From contig CAWIAG010000004.1 of NCBI GenBank assembly GCA_963834015.1, forward strand, positions 248,001 to 312,000: 64,000 nt of DNA. Direction: 5' to 3'. The notes under the pieces are model-generated. The model was given only the letters and a program-made list of their open reading frames with translations, was not told the origin of the DNA and made no database searches. The stretch comes from FEN-1297 sp963834015. GTDB lineage: Bacteria > Bacteroidota > Ignavibacteria > Ignavibacteriales > Ignavibacteriaceae. A program made the position numbers and the translations under genes. Shown here one piece after another: positions 34,244 to 42,401 of the stretch (positions are counted from its first letter, which is position 1; every line of letters begins with the position of its first letter).

Positions 34244-36106
34244 TTAATCTCTGAATTGCATTTCATAAAATTTATTATACATACCGTGTTCATCACGTAT
34301 AAGTTCCTCATGAGTGCCGGTCTGTATAATTTTGCCTCTTTCCAGTACTATAATTCTTGTTGCATTTCTGATTGTGCTTAACCTGTGTGCAATAACTATT
34401 GATGTACGGTTAACCATCATCCTTTCAATTGCTTCCTGAACAAGTAGTTCCGATTCATTATCCAGGGCGGATGTGGCTTCATCAAAAATCATTAATTGCG
34501 GGTTTTTCAGGATAGCTCTTGCAATCGAAATTCTCTGCCTCTGCCCCCCGGAAATTTTTAACCCTCTTTCACCTATTACCGTTTCATAGCCGTCGGGCAG
34601 TTCCATAATAAAATTATGTGCGTTCGCAGTTTTAGCTGCCTCAATAATTTTTTCCAGGGGAAAATCATCCAGTCCGTATGCAATGTTATTTCTTATTGAT
34701 TCATTAAAAAGAATAGTTTCCTGGGTTACTATTCCCATTAATGCTCTTAGACTTTGTACTTTTACATTTTTAATGTCTGTTCCGTCTATGAGGATCATCC
34801 CGTCAAAAGGATCATAAAATCTGGGGATTAGGTCTACAAGTGTGGATTTTCCGCCCCCGCTCGGGCCTACAAGTGCTACTATTTCACCCTTTTTTACTTC
34901 AAAATTAATGTTATTTAATACCAACTCATCTGAATCATCATAATGAAAAGATAAATGATCGAAAGAAATTGAATTAGTAAAAGTGTTTAATTCAACAGCG
35001 CTGTCAGTGTCTTTAATTGCCGGTTTTGTGTCAAGTATTTCAAAAATTCTGTCGCCCGCGGCGCTGGATTCCTGAATACGGTTATTAACTGTACTCAGTT
35101 CTTTAATCGGCGGCATTGTTTGAAAAATAGCCAGGAGAAATCCCATAAATTCCGCAGCTTTAAGAGTATGGGACTGAAGTACTAACACACCGCCATAATA
35201 AATAATAACAGCGCCTACAATAACACTCAAAAATTCGGTTATCGGTGATGAGGAATTTCTAATTCTTACTATCTTCAGCATCATTCTGAAATAACGGTAG
35301 GTTTCTTTTTTAAATTTATTATTTTCATATCCTTCCATTCCGAAGGCTTTTACTATTTTAACGCCCGATATTGTCTCCTGCAGTATGCTGGTTATATCGG
35401 CCATCTTAGCCTGTATCGCCGTGCTGTATTTTCTTAATTTAAATCCTATACCTGCTATAATCAGCATGGAGAATGGCAGAACCACAAATGAAAGCAGCGT
35501 AAGCTTCCAGCTAATGCTTAAGGCAATTCCTATAAACACAACTATTGTCAAAGGCTCTCTGATCAGGTTTAAAAAACCTGCTGATATACTGCTTTGTACA
35601 ACATTTACATCATTTGTAATACGTGAAATCAGGTTTCCAACCCGCTCCCTTTTAAAGTAACTCATGGGAAGCTGATGTAGGTGTTCGTAAGCAGCATTAC
35701 GCATGTCCTTCATGGAGCCCTCCTCAACATAGGAAAGGAAGTATGCCTGCAGGTATCCGAAAATATTTTTTAAGAAAAAAGCAATTACTACAAGTAAACA
35801 GATCTTTAATAATGAATCAATCTTGTCTCCCTGCAGTACAAAATTGTTAAAAGTGTCGGAAATATTGTGACCGAGTTTATTAACCCATCCAGGCAGCATG
35901 CTTGTAGTGTTCCCTATGGGTGTTGACGAACTTATTTGTACGCTTGATTGCCCCTGGCTGCCTTGAAATAATGTATCAAGAAGCGGTATGGTCAGGTAAA
36001 TGGAAAGCCCGTTAAATACTGCGAACAGTATAGTACATACTATAGATATTGAAAGATGTTTCCAATAAGGTTTAACAAATTGTAATATGCGTAAATAAGT
36101 TTTCAT
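34244..36106 (-). CDS. MsbA-like ABC exporter (fused TMD and ATPase)
   Basis: A 620-residue half transporter. The N-terminal ~335 residues hold six TM helices, with a long periplasmic loop after TM1 (residues ~48-95, rich in Ser/Gly/Gln) that is unusual for MsbA. The ATPase domain has Walker A VGPSGGGKSTLVDLIPRFYD, the Q-loop VTQETILFNE, signature KISGGQRQRISIARAIL, Walker B LMIFDEATSALD and switch IAHRLSTI. It probably flips lipid A core or a related glycolipid. The neighbouring O-antigen ligase and glycosyltransferase support that, but multidrug export is a possible alternative. Confidence 0.9.
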   Translation of the reverse strand: MKTYLRILQFVKPYWKHLSISIVCTILFAVFNGLSIYLTIPLLDTLFQGSQGQSSVQISSSTPIGNTTSMLPGWVNKLGHNISDTFNNFVLQGDKIDSLLKICLLVVIAFFLKNIFGYLQAYFLSYVEEGSMKDMRNAAYEHLHQLPMSYFKRERVGNLISRITNDVNVVQSSISAGFLNLIREPLTIVVFIGIALSISWKLTLLSFVVLPFSMLIIAGIGFKLRKYSTAIQAKMADITSILQETISGVKIVKAFGMEGYENNKFKKETYRYFRMMLKIVRIRNSSSPITEFLSVIVGAVIIYYGGVLVLQSHTLKAAEFMGFLLAIFQTMPPIKELSTVNNRIQESSAAGDRIFEILDTKPAIKDTDSAVELNTFTNSISFDHLSFHYDDSDELVLNNINFEVKKGEIVALVGPSGGGKSTLVDLIPRFYDPFDGMILIDGTDIKNVKVQSLRALMGIVTQETILFNESIRNNIAYGLDDFPLEKIIEAAKTANAHNFIMELPDGYETVIGERGLKISGGQRQRISIARAILKNPQLMIFDEATSALDNESELLVQEAIERMMVNRTSIVIAHRLSTIRNATRIIVLERGKIIQTGTHEELIRDEHGMYNKFYEMQFRD

Positions 36107-36138
36107 TTAAATCCGGTTTATAAAATTTAATGCTTTTT

Positions 36139-36882
36139 TCATGCCTTGTTCTGTATTTCCCATATCTTTATATAAGTAAGGAAATTAGTGAGAGAATCTA
36201 TAAATGCAATACAAAATCCGTGAACTCCGTCTTTATATCCTTTTAATGCAAAAAATGATTTGTAAAAAGCTGCAATGCCGTGGGCCATAATTTTAATACC
36301 CGTAATCTTGCCCTTTTTCTCACACATTTCAATCGCTTGTAGCGAGGAATAATGGTTAATTTTTGTAATAGCCTTCTCCATTGAATTGTATGTAAAATGG
36401 GTCATCGGGTGTTTTAATTGGCCGATATTTCCGCTAACCTCAAAGCCTTCATGTACCAGCCGGTCCGTCATGGTTGTTTTGTCGCTTTTAAATAATCTTA
36501 ATTGTGAATCTGTTCCCCAACCGCATGATGTAATATGTTTGTGTAAAAAATAATTTTCGCGCGGGATCCTGTACCCGTCAAAACGGCTAAAATCGTTTTG
36601 CATAATCTCATTTTTTAATTCATCGGTAATTCGTTCATCTGCATCAAGGCTTAATACCCAATCATTGCCCGCAAGGCTTAGCGCATAGCTTTTTTGAGGC
36701 GCATAACCCTGCCATTTTCTTATATAAACTTTATTAGTGTACTTTTTTGATATGTCAACAGTTCTGTCTGCACTTTCAGAATCAACAACAATTATTTCAT
36801 CTGCCCAGGAAACACTTTTAAGACAATCCTCAATCTGCAACTCTTCATCCTTGGTTATTATTATTACGGATATTTTTTCCAT
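36139..36882 (-). CDS. Glycosyltransferase family 2 (WaaE/KdtX-like)
   Basis: A 247-residue GT-A enzyme: ISVIIITKDEELQIEDCLKS, IIVVDSESADRTVDIS, a DADERI metal motif in WVLSLDADERITDELK, and YRIPRENYFLHKHITSCGW typical of the WaaE/KdtX LPS-core beta-glucosyltransferase subgroup. It lies 32 bases upstream of the MsbA-like gene and probably acts on the lipid A core before export. Confidence 0.9.
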   Translation of the reverse strand: MEKISVIIITKDEELQIEDCLKSVSWADEIIVVDSESADRTVDISKKYTNKVYIRKWQGYAPQKSYALSLAGNDWVLSLDADERITDELKNEIMQNDFSRFDGYRIPRENYFLHKHITSCGWGTDSQLRLFKSDKTTMTDRLVHEGFEVSGNIGQLKHPMTHFTYNSMEKAITKINHYSSLQAIEMCEKKGKITGIKIMAHGIAAFYKSFFALKGYKDGVHGFCIAFIDSLTNFLTYIKIWEIQNKA

Positions 36883-36924
36883 TGTGTTAAAAATGCTGTT
36901 ATTTAATTTAATCCCAAAATTTAC

Positions 36925-37974
36925 TTACAGAATGCTTTTCAATCCGCATCCGTCCTTTAAATGTATTGAATAAAACCGCTCAAGAGTTTTATAATTAATT
37001 ATTTCTATAAAAGAATTTTTTTGAATTCCATTATCGAAGATAAACAAGTCTCCTGTTATGAAGAAACTCTTAATTCCTCCCAGCTCGAAAGTATTAATGA
37101 GTTCTTTTTTATTGGTAGAATAAATAAATATTTTTGATTTATTTAAAATCCCGTCATTTAAATATTTACTTTTTTTCGAAGTATTTATCGTTGAAAATAT
37201 GAGATATTTCTCATCTGGAGACCAGTCCGCCTGGGCTAGTCTTTGGTCTGTTGATGTAATTAGCTCTTCCTTTCCATCTGAATTGGATTGAAAATAAATG
37301 TAAGTTTGTGCTGAATCTACTGCAAATATTGAATATTTACTGCCCGGAGAGGATGTAATACTGCTTTTTTCTACTGTCTGAGGGTAGCCTTCTTTTAATA
37401 TATTAAATTTCTTTGAATAGGTATTAACAAGTTTACCTGTTTCATTGATGATAAATGTTTGCTGATTTACAAAATCTGCTGAATTTCTGTCAAATGAGTT
37501 TAGAATAATCCTGAATGTATTGTCCTGTCCCCATATTGTAAATACCTGCAGCCCGCTCCCTATTTTTTTTATAAATTTTACTTTAGACGAATCAGGGTTT
37601 ATGCTGTAAAGTTTTATACCATTTATAAAAGGTAATACATCTTTCTTGCCGAAATCATCGGCAGTTAGAAAAAATATTGAGTTTTTGTCCGGTGAATATG
37701 AAAGTTTTACTACTTTCTCATCTTTTTTTGACCAGAATTTTGAAAAATTTTTCTCCCTTGTTCCATTCTGACGGTTCTTTGAAATAAATTTATAAATTGC
37801 GGGATCTTTACCATACATTCCAACAAAATAGAATTCGTTTAAATTTAATAACATCTTTGAAGCCGGATTGCCTGTGGTGTCATTTTGTCCGGATTTTCTA
37901 TTGCTATTATTGGTGGAACATCCGGCAATGAAAATAATTGCGGTTGTTAAAAAGATAAAAAATATTCTATACAT
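36925..37974 (-). CDS. Lipoprotein with TolB/WD40-like beta-propeller repeats
   Basis: A 349-residue lipoprotein. The signal MYRIFFIFLTTAIIFIAGCS ends in the lipobox IAGC. The mature part shows PD40-type repeats (VVKLSYSPDKNSIFFLTAD, LAQADWSPDEKYLIFSTI) suggesting a beta-propeller. It overlaps the M50 protease gene by eight bases and is part of the pgpH-waaL operon. The function is unknown; a scaffold role in envelope assembly is possible. Confidence 0.82.
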   Translation of the reverse strand: MYRIFFIFLTTAIIFIAGCSTNNSNRKSGQNDTTGNPASKMLLNLNEFYFVGMYGKDPAIYKFISKNRQNGTREKNFSKFWSKKDEKVVKLSYSPDKNSIFFLTADDFGKKDVLPFINGIKLYSINPDSSKVKFIKKIGSGLQVFTIWGQDNTFRIILNSFDRNSADFVNQQTFIINETGKLVNTYSKKFNILKEGYPQTVEKSSITSSPGSKYSIFAVDSAQTYIYFQSNSDGKEELITSTDQRLAQADWSPDEKYLIFSTINTSKKSKYLNDGILNKSKIFIYSTNKKELINTFELGGIKSFFITGDLFIFDNGIQKNSFIEIINYKTLERFYSIHLKDGCGLKSIL

Positions 37975-38626
37975 TAAAAAAATTAGCGGTTTTTATAAAC
38001 AAACTTAGTATTAAGTTGATGAATTTCATAAAAAATGACCATAATGGGCTGTAAATGAATAACATCAGGAGAATAGACCCGTATATTCCTAATTTCATGA
38101 GCCTGGAAGTAAAATTATTTGGGAAAAGGTCAAAAATGATGTGTGAACCGTCTAGAGGTGGAATTGGAAGCAGGTTGAAAAAAAATAAAAAGATGTTAAG
38201 GAAAACTCCATACCAGAAAAAATTTAATATAAAATGCTTATCGCCTGAACCAAAATGAGCGAAGAATAATAACAATATGAAAAATATTATCGATAGGATA
38301 AAATTTGAAAAGGGCCCTGCAAAAGATACTATTGCATCATCTCTCAAAATATTTTTAAAATTAGACCTGTTTACGGGAACCGGTTTAGCCCAGCCGATAA
38401 GCGCGATTCCTGTTGTGAGCGAAACTAAAGGCATTAAATAAGTGCCTATAAGATCAGCATGTTTAAATGGATTTAAAGTTAACCGTCCGAGGTTTTTTGC
38501 AGTATCATCGCCGAACTTTGAGGCTGAAAATGCATGGGCAAATTCGTGAATACTCAATGAAATTAAAAAAATTGGAAGAAAAGTAATAAAAGAAATTAAC
38601 TTTTCATTTATTTGAATATTAGGCAT
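37967..38626 (-). CDS. Site-2 protease family (M50) membrane metallopeptidase
   Basis: A 219-residue polytopic protein with the zinc motif SIHEFAHAFSASKFGDDTAK (HExxH) and the later NLLPIPPLDGSHII carrying the third ligand Asp. The LGRLTLNPFKHADLIGT segment is typical of the short M50 subgroup without PDZ or CBS domains. Such proteases cut within membrane helices in signalling. Substrate unknown. It lies four bases from xerD. Confidence 0.92.
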   Translation of the reverse strand: MPNIQINEKLISFITFLPIFLISLSIHEFAHAFSASKFGDDTAKNLGRLTLNPFKHADLIGTYLMPLVSLTTGIALIGWAKPVPVNRSNFKNILRDDAIVSFAGPFSNFILSIIFFILLLFFAHFGSGDKHFILNFFWYGVFLNIFLFFFNLLPIPPLDGSHIIFDLFPNNFTSRLMKLGIYGSILLMLFIYSPLWSFFMKFINLILSLFIKTANFFNV

Positions 38627-38630
38627 TAAA

Positions 38631-39521
38631 TTATCCTCTGGGGTGAAAATCTTTGTGGACTTGTTTTATATATTCTCTGTCTATATGAGTATATATTTGC
38701 GTGGTTGATATATCTGCATGGCCCAGCATTTCCTGTACGGCTCTTAAATCTGCCCCGCCTTCCAGTAAATGAGTGGCAAATGAATGCCTGAATGTATGCG
38801 GATGAACTTCTTTTTGTATGCCCGCTTCGGTTACGTACCTGCTTACAATTTTCCAGATGCCCATTCGTGATAGCCGGGTTCCATGGTTATTTAAGAAAAG
38901 GTAATTTCCGCTCTTGGCTTTTTTTTCAAGAAAAGGACGGCTTTGTAAAAGATATTTATTTATCCAGTCTATTGCACTGCTCCCGATTGGTATAATCCTT
39001 TCTTTAGAACCTTTTCCCAAAACACGTATAACCTCTTCTTCAAAAAATATATCGGATAACTTCAAATTAATCAGTTCGGAAACGCGAACGCCGCATGCGT
39101 AAAATGTTTCAAGTACTGCTCTGTCTCGAAGCCCCAGTTGATTTTCCGTATCCGGTTTGGATAATATTGCATCAACTTCGTTTATAGATAATACGGAAGG
39201 CAGGTTTTTTGCAAGTTTAGGGGTCGGAACTTTATCAATTGGATTTACAACTATATATTTATTTGCTGCAAGGTAATTAAAAAATCCTTTCAGTGATGAG
39301 AAATACCTTGCCGCCGACCTGCTGTTTAATCCTGCATTATTAAGGGCTTTAAAAAAATTAATTAATTCCTCATATCCAATACCGGAGGGATCATCTATTT
39401 TGCGTGTTTCCAAAAATTTCAATAACGATGAAATGTCATTTCGGTATGATTCTATCGTATTTTCTGAAAGATTCTTTTCAAGTTTTAACACGGATAAGTA
39501 TTCTTTAAGGAAGGTATTCAT
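38631..39521 (-). CDS. xerD: Tyrosine recombinase XerD
   Basis: A 296-residue site-specific recombinase. The N-terminal SAM-like DNA-binding domain covers residues 1-85; the catalytic domain shows ACGVRVSELINLKLSD (Arg I), GKGSKERIIPIG, HPHTFRHSFATHLLEGGAD (HxxR) and MLGHADISTTQIYTHIDREY with the nucleophilic Tyr. The ending VHKDFHPRG matches XerD. It resolves chromosome dimers at dif with XerC. It overlaps pgpH by one base, so it is housekeeping rather than a mobile-element integrase. No dif site was identified. Confidence 0.93.
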   Translation of the reverse strand: MNTFLKEYLSVLKLEKNLSENTIESYRNDISSLLKFLETRKIDDPSGIGYEELINFFKALNNAGLNSRSAARYFSSLKGFFNYLAANKYIVVNPIDKVPTPKLAKNLPSVLSINEVDAILSKPDTENQLGLRDRAVLETFYACGVRVSELINLKLSDIFFEEEVIRVLGKGSKERIIPIGSSAIDWINKYLLQSRPFLEKKAKSGNYLFLNNHGTRLSRMGIWKIVSRYVTEAGIQKEVHPHTFRHSFATHLLEGGADLRAVQEMLGHADISTTQIYTHIDREYIKQVHKDFHPRG

Positions 39522-41728
39522 TATTCATCTAAACTATTGTCGGTTCCTTTTTCCATCTCATCCTGCTTCGGATAACGAATTCTCTTATGATACTGCCCGA
39601 TTAAAATGTTAAGAAATGCTTTTTCAATTTTGTGAAGATCGCTGAATGTAATTGGTGATTCATCAAGCTGATCGCTTTCAACACGGTTTTGCAATATGCC
39701 TTCAATTAAATTTCTTATTTTTAAAGTATCCGGTTCTTGTATTGATCTTACTGCCGATTCACATCCGTCGGCAAGCATTACTATTACCGTCTCTTTGGTG
39801 TTGGGCTTTGGTCCGGGATACCTGTATTCCTCAATATTTACTTTTTCATCACCGTATAGTTTCTTTGCCTTTTCATAAAAGTACGTCATTAACATGGTGC
39901 CGTGATGCATTGGAATAAAATCAATTATTTCCTGCGGTAGATAATGGTCTTTTGCTAATGCAATTCCTTCACGAACATGCTTGGCAATCAATTCTACGCT
40001 TTCCTCGGGTGAAAGTTTCTCATGAATATTTTGATTAGTTATCTGGTTCTCTACAAAATTTTGAGGTGTTATTGTTTTTCCTATATCATGGTAGTAAGCC
40101 CCAACTCTTGCAAGCAGCGGGTTGGCTCCTACAACCTCTGCGGCTGTTTCTGCTAAGGTTCCCATCGTCATTGAATGATTAAATGTACCGGGCGCGCGTC
40201 TGGCAAGTTCCTTTAACAATGGCCTGTCAAAGTTTGAAAGTTCCAATAATGTCAGATCGGTAGTGATTTTAAATAACCTCTCAAAAAAGATTAAAAGTCC
40301 GTAAGTTAAAACCGGGCTGATTAAAGCGTTTGTCCCGGCAAATGCCGCTTCGTTAAGAAGCGATTCTACCGATGCATATCTTTCAAATCCGAAAGCGAAA
40401 ATGGAAACTACGTACCCGATAAAAATAAATAAGAATGACCTGAATATTTGCGACCGGTTTTTAATATCACGTACTGTATATACGGAAAGGGCGCATGCAA
40501 ATAAATTCATTACTGCAAATGTATAATCATTCCCTCTTAAGGCGCCTGAAATTAAAACCATAATAACAGTACTGTAAAACCCGACTCTTGAATCGAATAT
40601 TATTGTTATCAGCATTGAAGCAACCGGGATTACGATCAGAAATTGTAATGGCTCATCGGCTGGTATTCTATTAATAAAATAGGTAATAAAAGCTATAAAT
40701 AAAAAGTTGATTGAAATAAGAAGTATTTTCTGATTGTCGTAGAAGATTTTTTTTCTGAAAAGGAACAGGTAAATAGTAAATAAGGTAAGTAATGAACCAA
40801 TATGAAGAATATTTCCAAATAACTGAAGAAGTTTTCCCCCTATACCTACCTCCTCTCCTTTTGCCATCCTGAATGAGTTTATTTTTAACTTAGCGTCGCC
40901 GGTTATTCGGTCATGTTTGGCTATTATTCTTTCATTTTCATTTACTATCCCGTCATATCTCGAAACATTATTTTTTGCCTGGTCAATTTCTTCCTGCGTA
41001 AGCGTCCGGTCATATACTATATTGGGGAAAATAAAATGTAAAGAATATTCAGTAAGTGTTTGTAAAATATCCTTAGAAAGGTTTATTTTATTAATATCTC
41101 CCGCTACTATTAACTTTGCAGAGTTAAGGTTAAGAAAGTTTTTTAAGCTTTGTATTTTATCTATGTTGCCGCTGCGGACCGCAACACTGTCCCTCACTAT
41201 TTGGGAAGAATCTTTATTGATAATACCGTTATGATATAAATTTTTTAATTCTTCGTTTACTATATTAAAAAATTTATTCAGGCTTGTTGTCTTTGCCGGT
41301 TGGTTAACTTTTTCCTGTTTTCTCAGGTTTTTTAAAACATTAAAAGAAGCGGAGCTAAGAAATGTAGGGTTGAAATCCTGCAAAGAGTCATTGTTTAAAA
41401 CGCTGTCAACTATTGATACTATATATTTATTGTAGGAATTCAGCGAATCTAATGCTGCCACGGGGCTGTTGCTTTTTAATATAAATACGGGGTAAACACT
41501 TTCTGCGGCGGAAATTAATTGATAGTTGTATGCATCGGGATCTTTTAATACGGGAAAACTAAATGGCGAAATAAGATCGTCATGAATCCAGATGGAACCC
41601 ACAGATACTTCCGACTCAATCGATTGGCCTCTCGGGAACATCAGGGCTATAGCTATTATTGTACTTAAACCGATTAAAAGCTTTACCCTTAAACTGTTTT
41701 TAAATTTTATTTTTCTCTTTTCAGCCAT
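39521..41728 (-). CDS. pgpH: PgpH-like 7TM-HD family phosphodiesterase
   Basis: A 735-residue membrane protein: short cytoplasmic N-terminus and TM, a ~240-residue extracytoplasmic 7TMR-HDED domain, about seven TM helices (residues ~295-490) and a cytosolic HD domain. The HD motif is YYHDIGKTITPQNFVENQ, preceded by FNHSMTMGTLAETAAEVVGA and followed by DFIPMHHGTMLMTYFYEKA. This architecture is that of PgpH, a c-di-AMP phosphodiesterase in other phyla, so it suggests c-di-AMP signalling here. It heads a compact operon with XerD and envelope genes. Confidence 0.92.
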   Translation of the reverse strand: MAEKRKIKFKNSLRVKLLIGLSTIIAIALMFPRGQSIESEVSVGSIWIHDDLISPFSFPVLKDPDAYNYQLISAAESVYPVFILKSNSPVAALDSLNSYNKYIVSIVDSVLNNDSLQDFNPTFLSSASFNVLKNLRKQEKVNQPAKTTSLNKFFNIVNEELKNLYHNGIINKDSSQIVRDSVAVRSGNIDKIQSLKNFLNLNSAKLIVAGDINKINLSKDILQTLTEYSLHFIFPNIVYDRTLTQEEIDQAKNNVSRYDGIVNENERIIAKHDRITGDAKLKINSFRMAKGEEVGIGGKLLQLFGNILHIGSLLTLFTIYLFLFRKKIFYDNQKILLISINFLFIAFITYFINRIPADEPLQFLIVIPVASMLITIIFDSRVGFYSTVIMVLISGALRGNDYTFAVMNLFACALSVYTVRDIKNRSQIFRSFLFIFIGYVVSIFAFGFERYASVESLLNEAAFAGTNALISPVLTYGLLIFFERLFKITTDLTLLELSNFDRPLLKELARRAPGTFNHSMTMGTLAETAAEVVGANPLLARVGAYYHDIGKTITPQNFVENQITNQNIHEKLSPEESVELIAKHVREGIALAKDHYLPQEIIDFIPMHHGTMLMTYFYEKAKKLYGDEKVNIEEYRYPGPKPNTKETVIVMLADGCESAVRSIQEPDTLKIRNLIEGILQNRVESDQLDESPITFSDLHKIEKAFLNILIGQYHKRIRYPKQDEMEKGTDNSLDE

Positions 41729-41897
41729 ATACGTTTAACCTGGTAATCAGCTCAGGAATTAATTTCCGGTTTCAACATTTTTAACCATTAAAATTATTTC
41801 AATTAATACATCCTTGACGGTAAATTTACAATATTTCCAGGTGTAATTTAGTGCCCTGTAGTTTAATTTTAAATAAAAATGAACTAAAATTATGCTG

Positions 41898-42281
41898 TTA
41901 TTCTTCGGTAACCCCTGCTAGTTTCATTATATAGTCGGGCGTTAAGGGCTCTCCCGTAAAAGAACTCCTTTTCCCTGCCCGCAGTAATTGCCCACCGGTG
42001 AATCCATGTTATTCCGCCCCGTCCAGTATAGGATATTTATACAACTGCTTCTCTATAACAAATCCAATTGCGGGAACGCAATTCTCCTTAAGTGAATTCA
42101 GGAGTTTGGATGTAAAATATTTCAAACCGCTTAATTCATAATCCTTCATTGCAACAAATGGCAGGTCGTCTATAGTTATGGCGACTTCCTTTTCGGACTG
42201 GTTTTCTTTGTCTGAACTTTGAGCATATACTTTATCTGAAAAAATATTTCTCTGCCCGGCCGGGATATTCGAAATTTGCAT
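41898..42281 (-). pseudogene. Decayed polysaccharide deacetylase (NodB-type), internal deletion
   Basis: The first 90 residues form a normal N-terminus, including KEVAITIDDLPFVAMKDYE, the start of the NodB homology fold with its metal-binding Asp pair, then ILDGAE and a stop. Downstream bases, read in another frame, give ITWIHRWAITAGREKEFF, and after a further shift GEPLTPDYIMKLAGVTEE, ending at the stop codon at 41898. These look like the C-terminal end of the same family, so most of the catalytic domain has been deleted and the rest is frameshifted. It lies about 120 bases downstream of the AmmeMemoRadiSam operon on the same strand. Confidence 0.78.
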
Positions 42282-42401
42282 ATATGTAATGCTTAAAAAA
42301 AATATAAAATAAGAATATTCTCCCGATCAATTTAAATAATTTATCCATTTGAATTTATCGCCTTTTAATTTTCTTAGAAAATAGAAATTATATCAATCAT
42401 T

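Noticed and set aside
38631..39521. XerD read as a mobile-element integrase
   Set aside because: It is embedded in a housekeeping operon with overlapping genes, ends VHKDFHPRG as XerD does, and no attachment repeats or cargo are present.
42009..42281. A complete 90-residue small protein
   Set aside because: Its sequence is a truncated NodB-type N-terminus and the downstream remnants show that it is a pseudogene.
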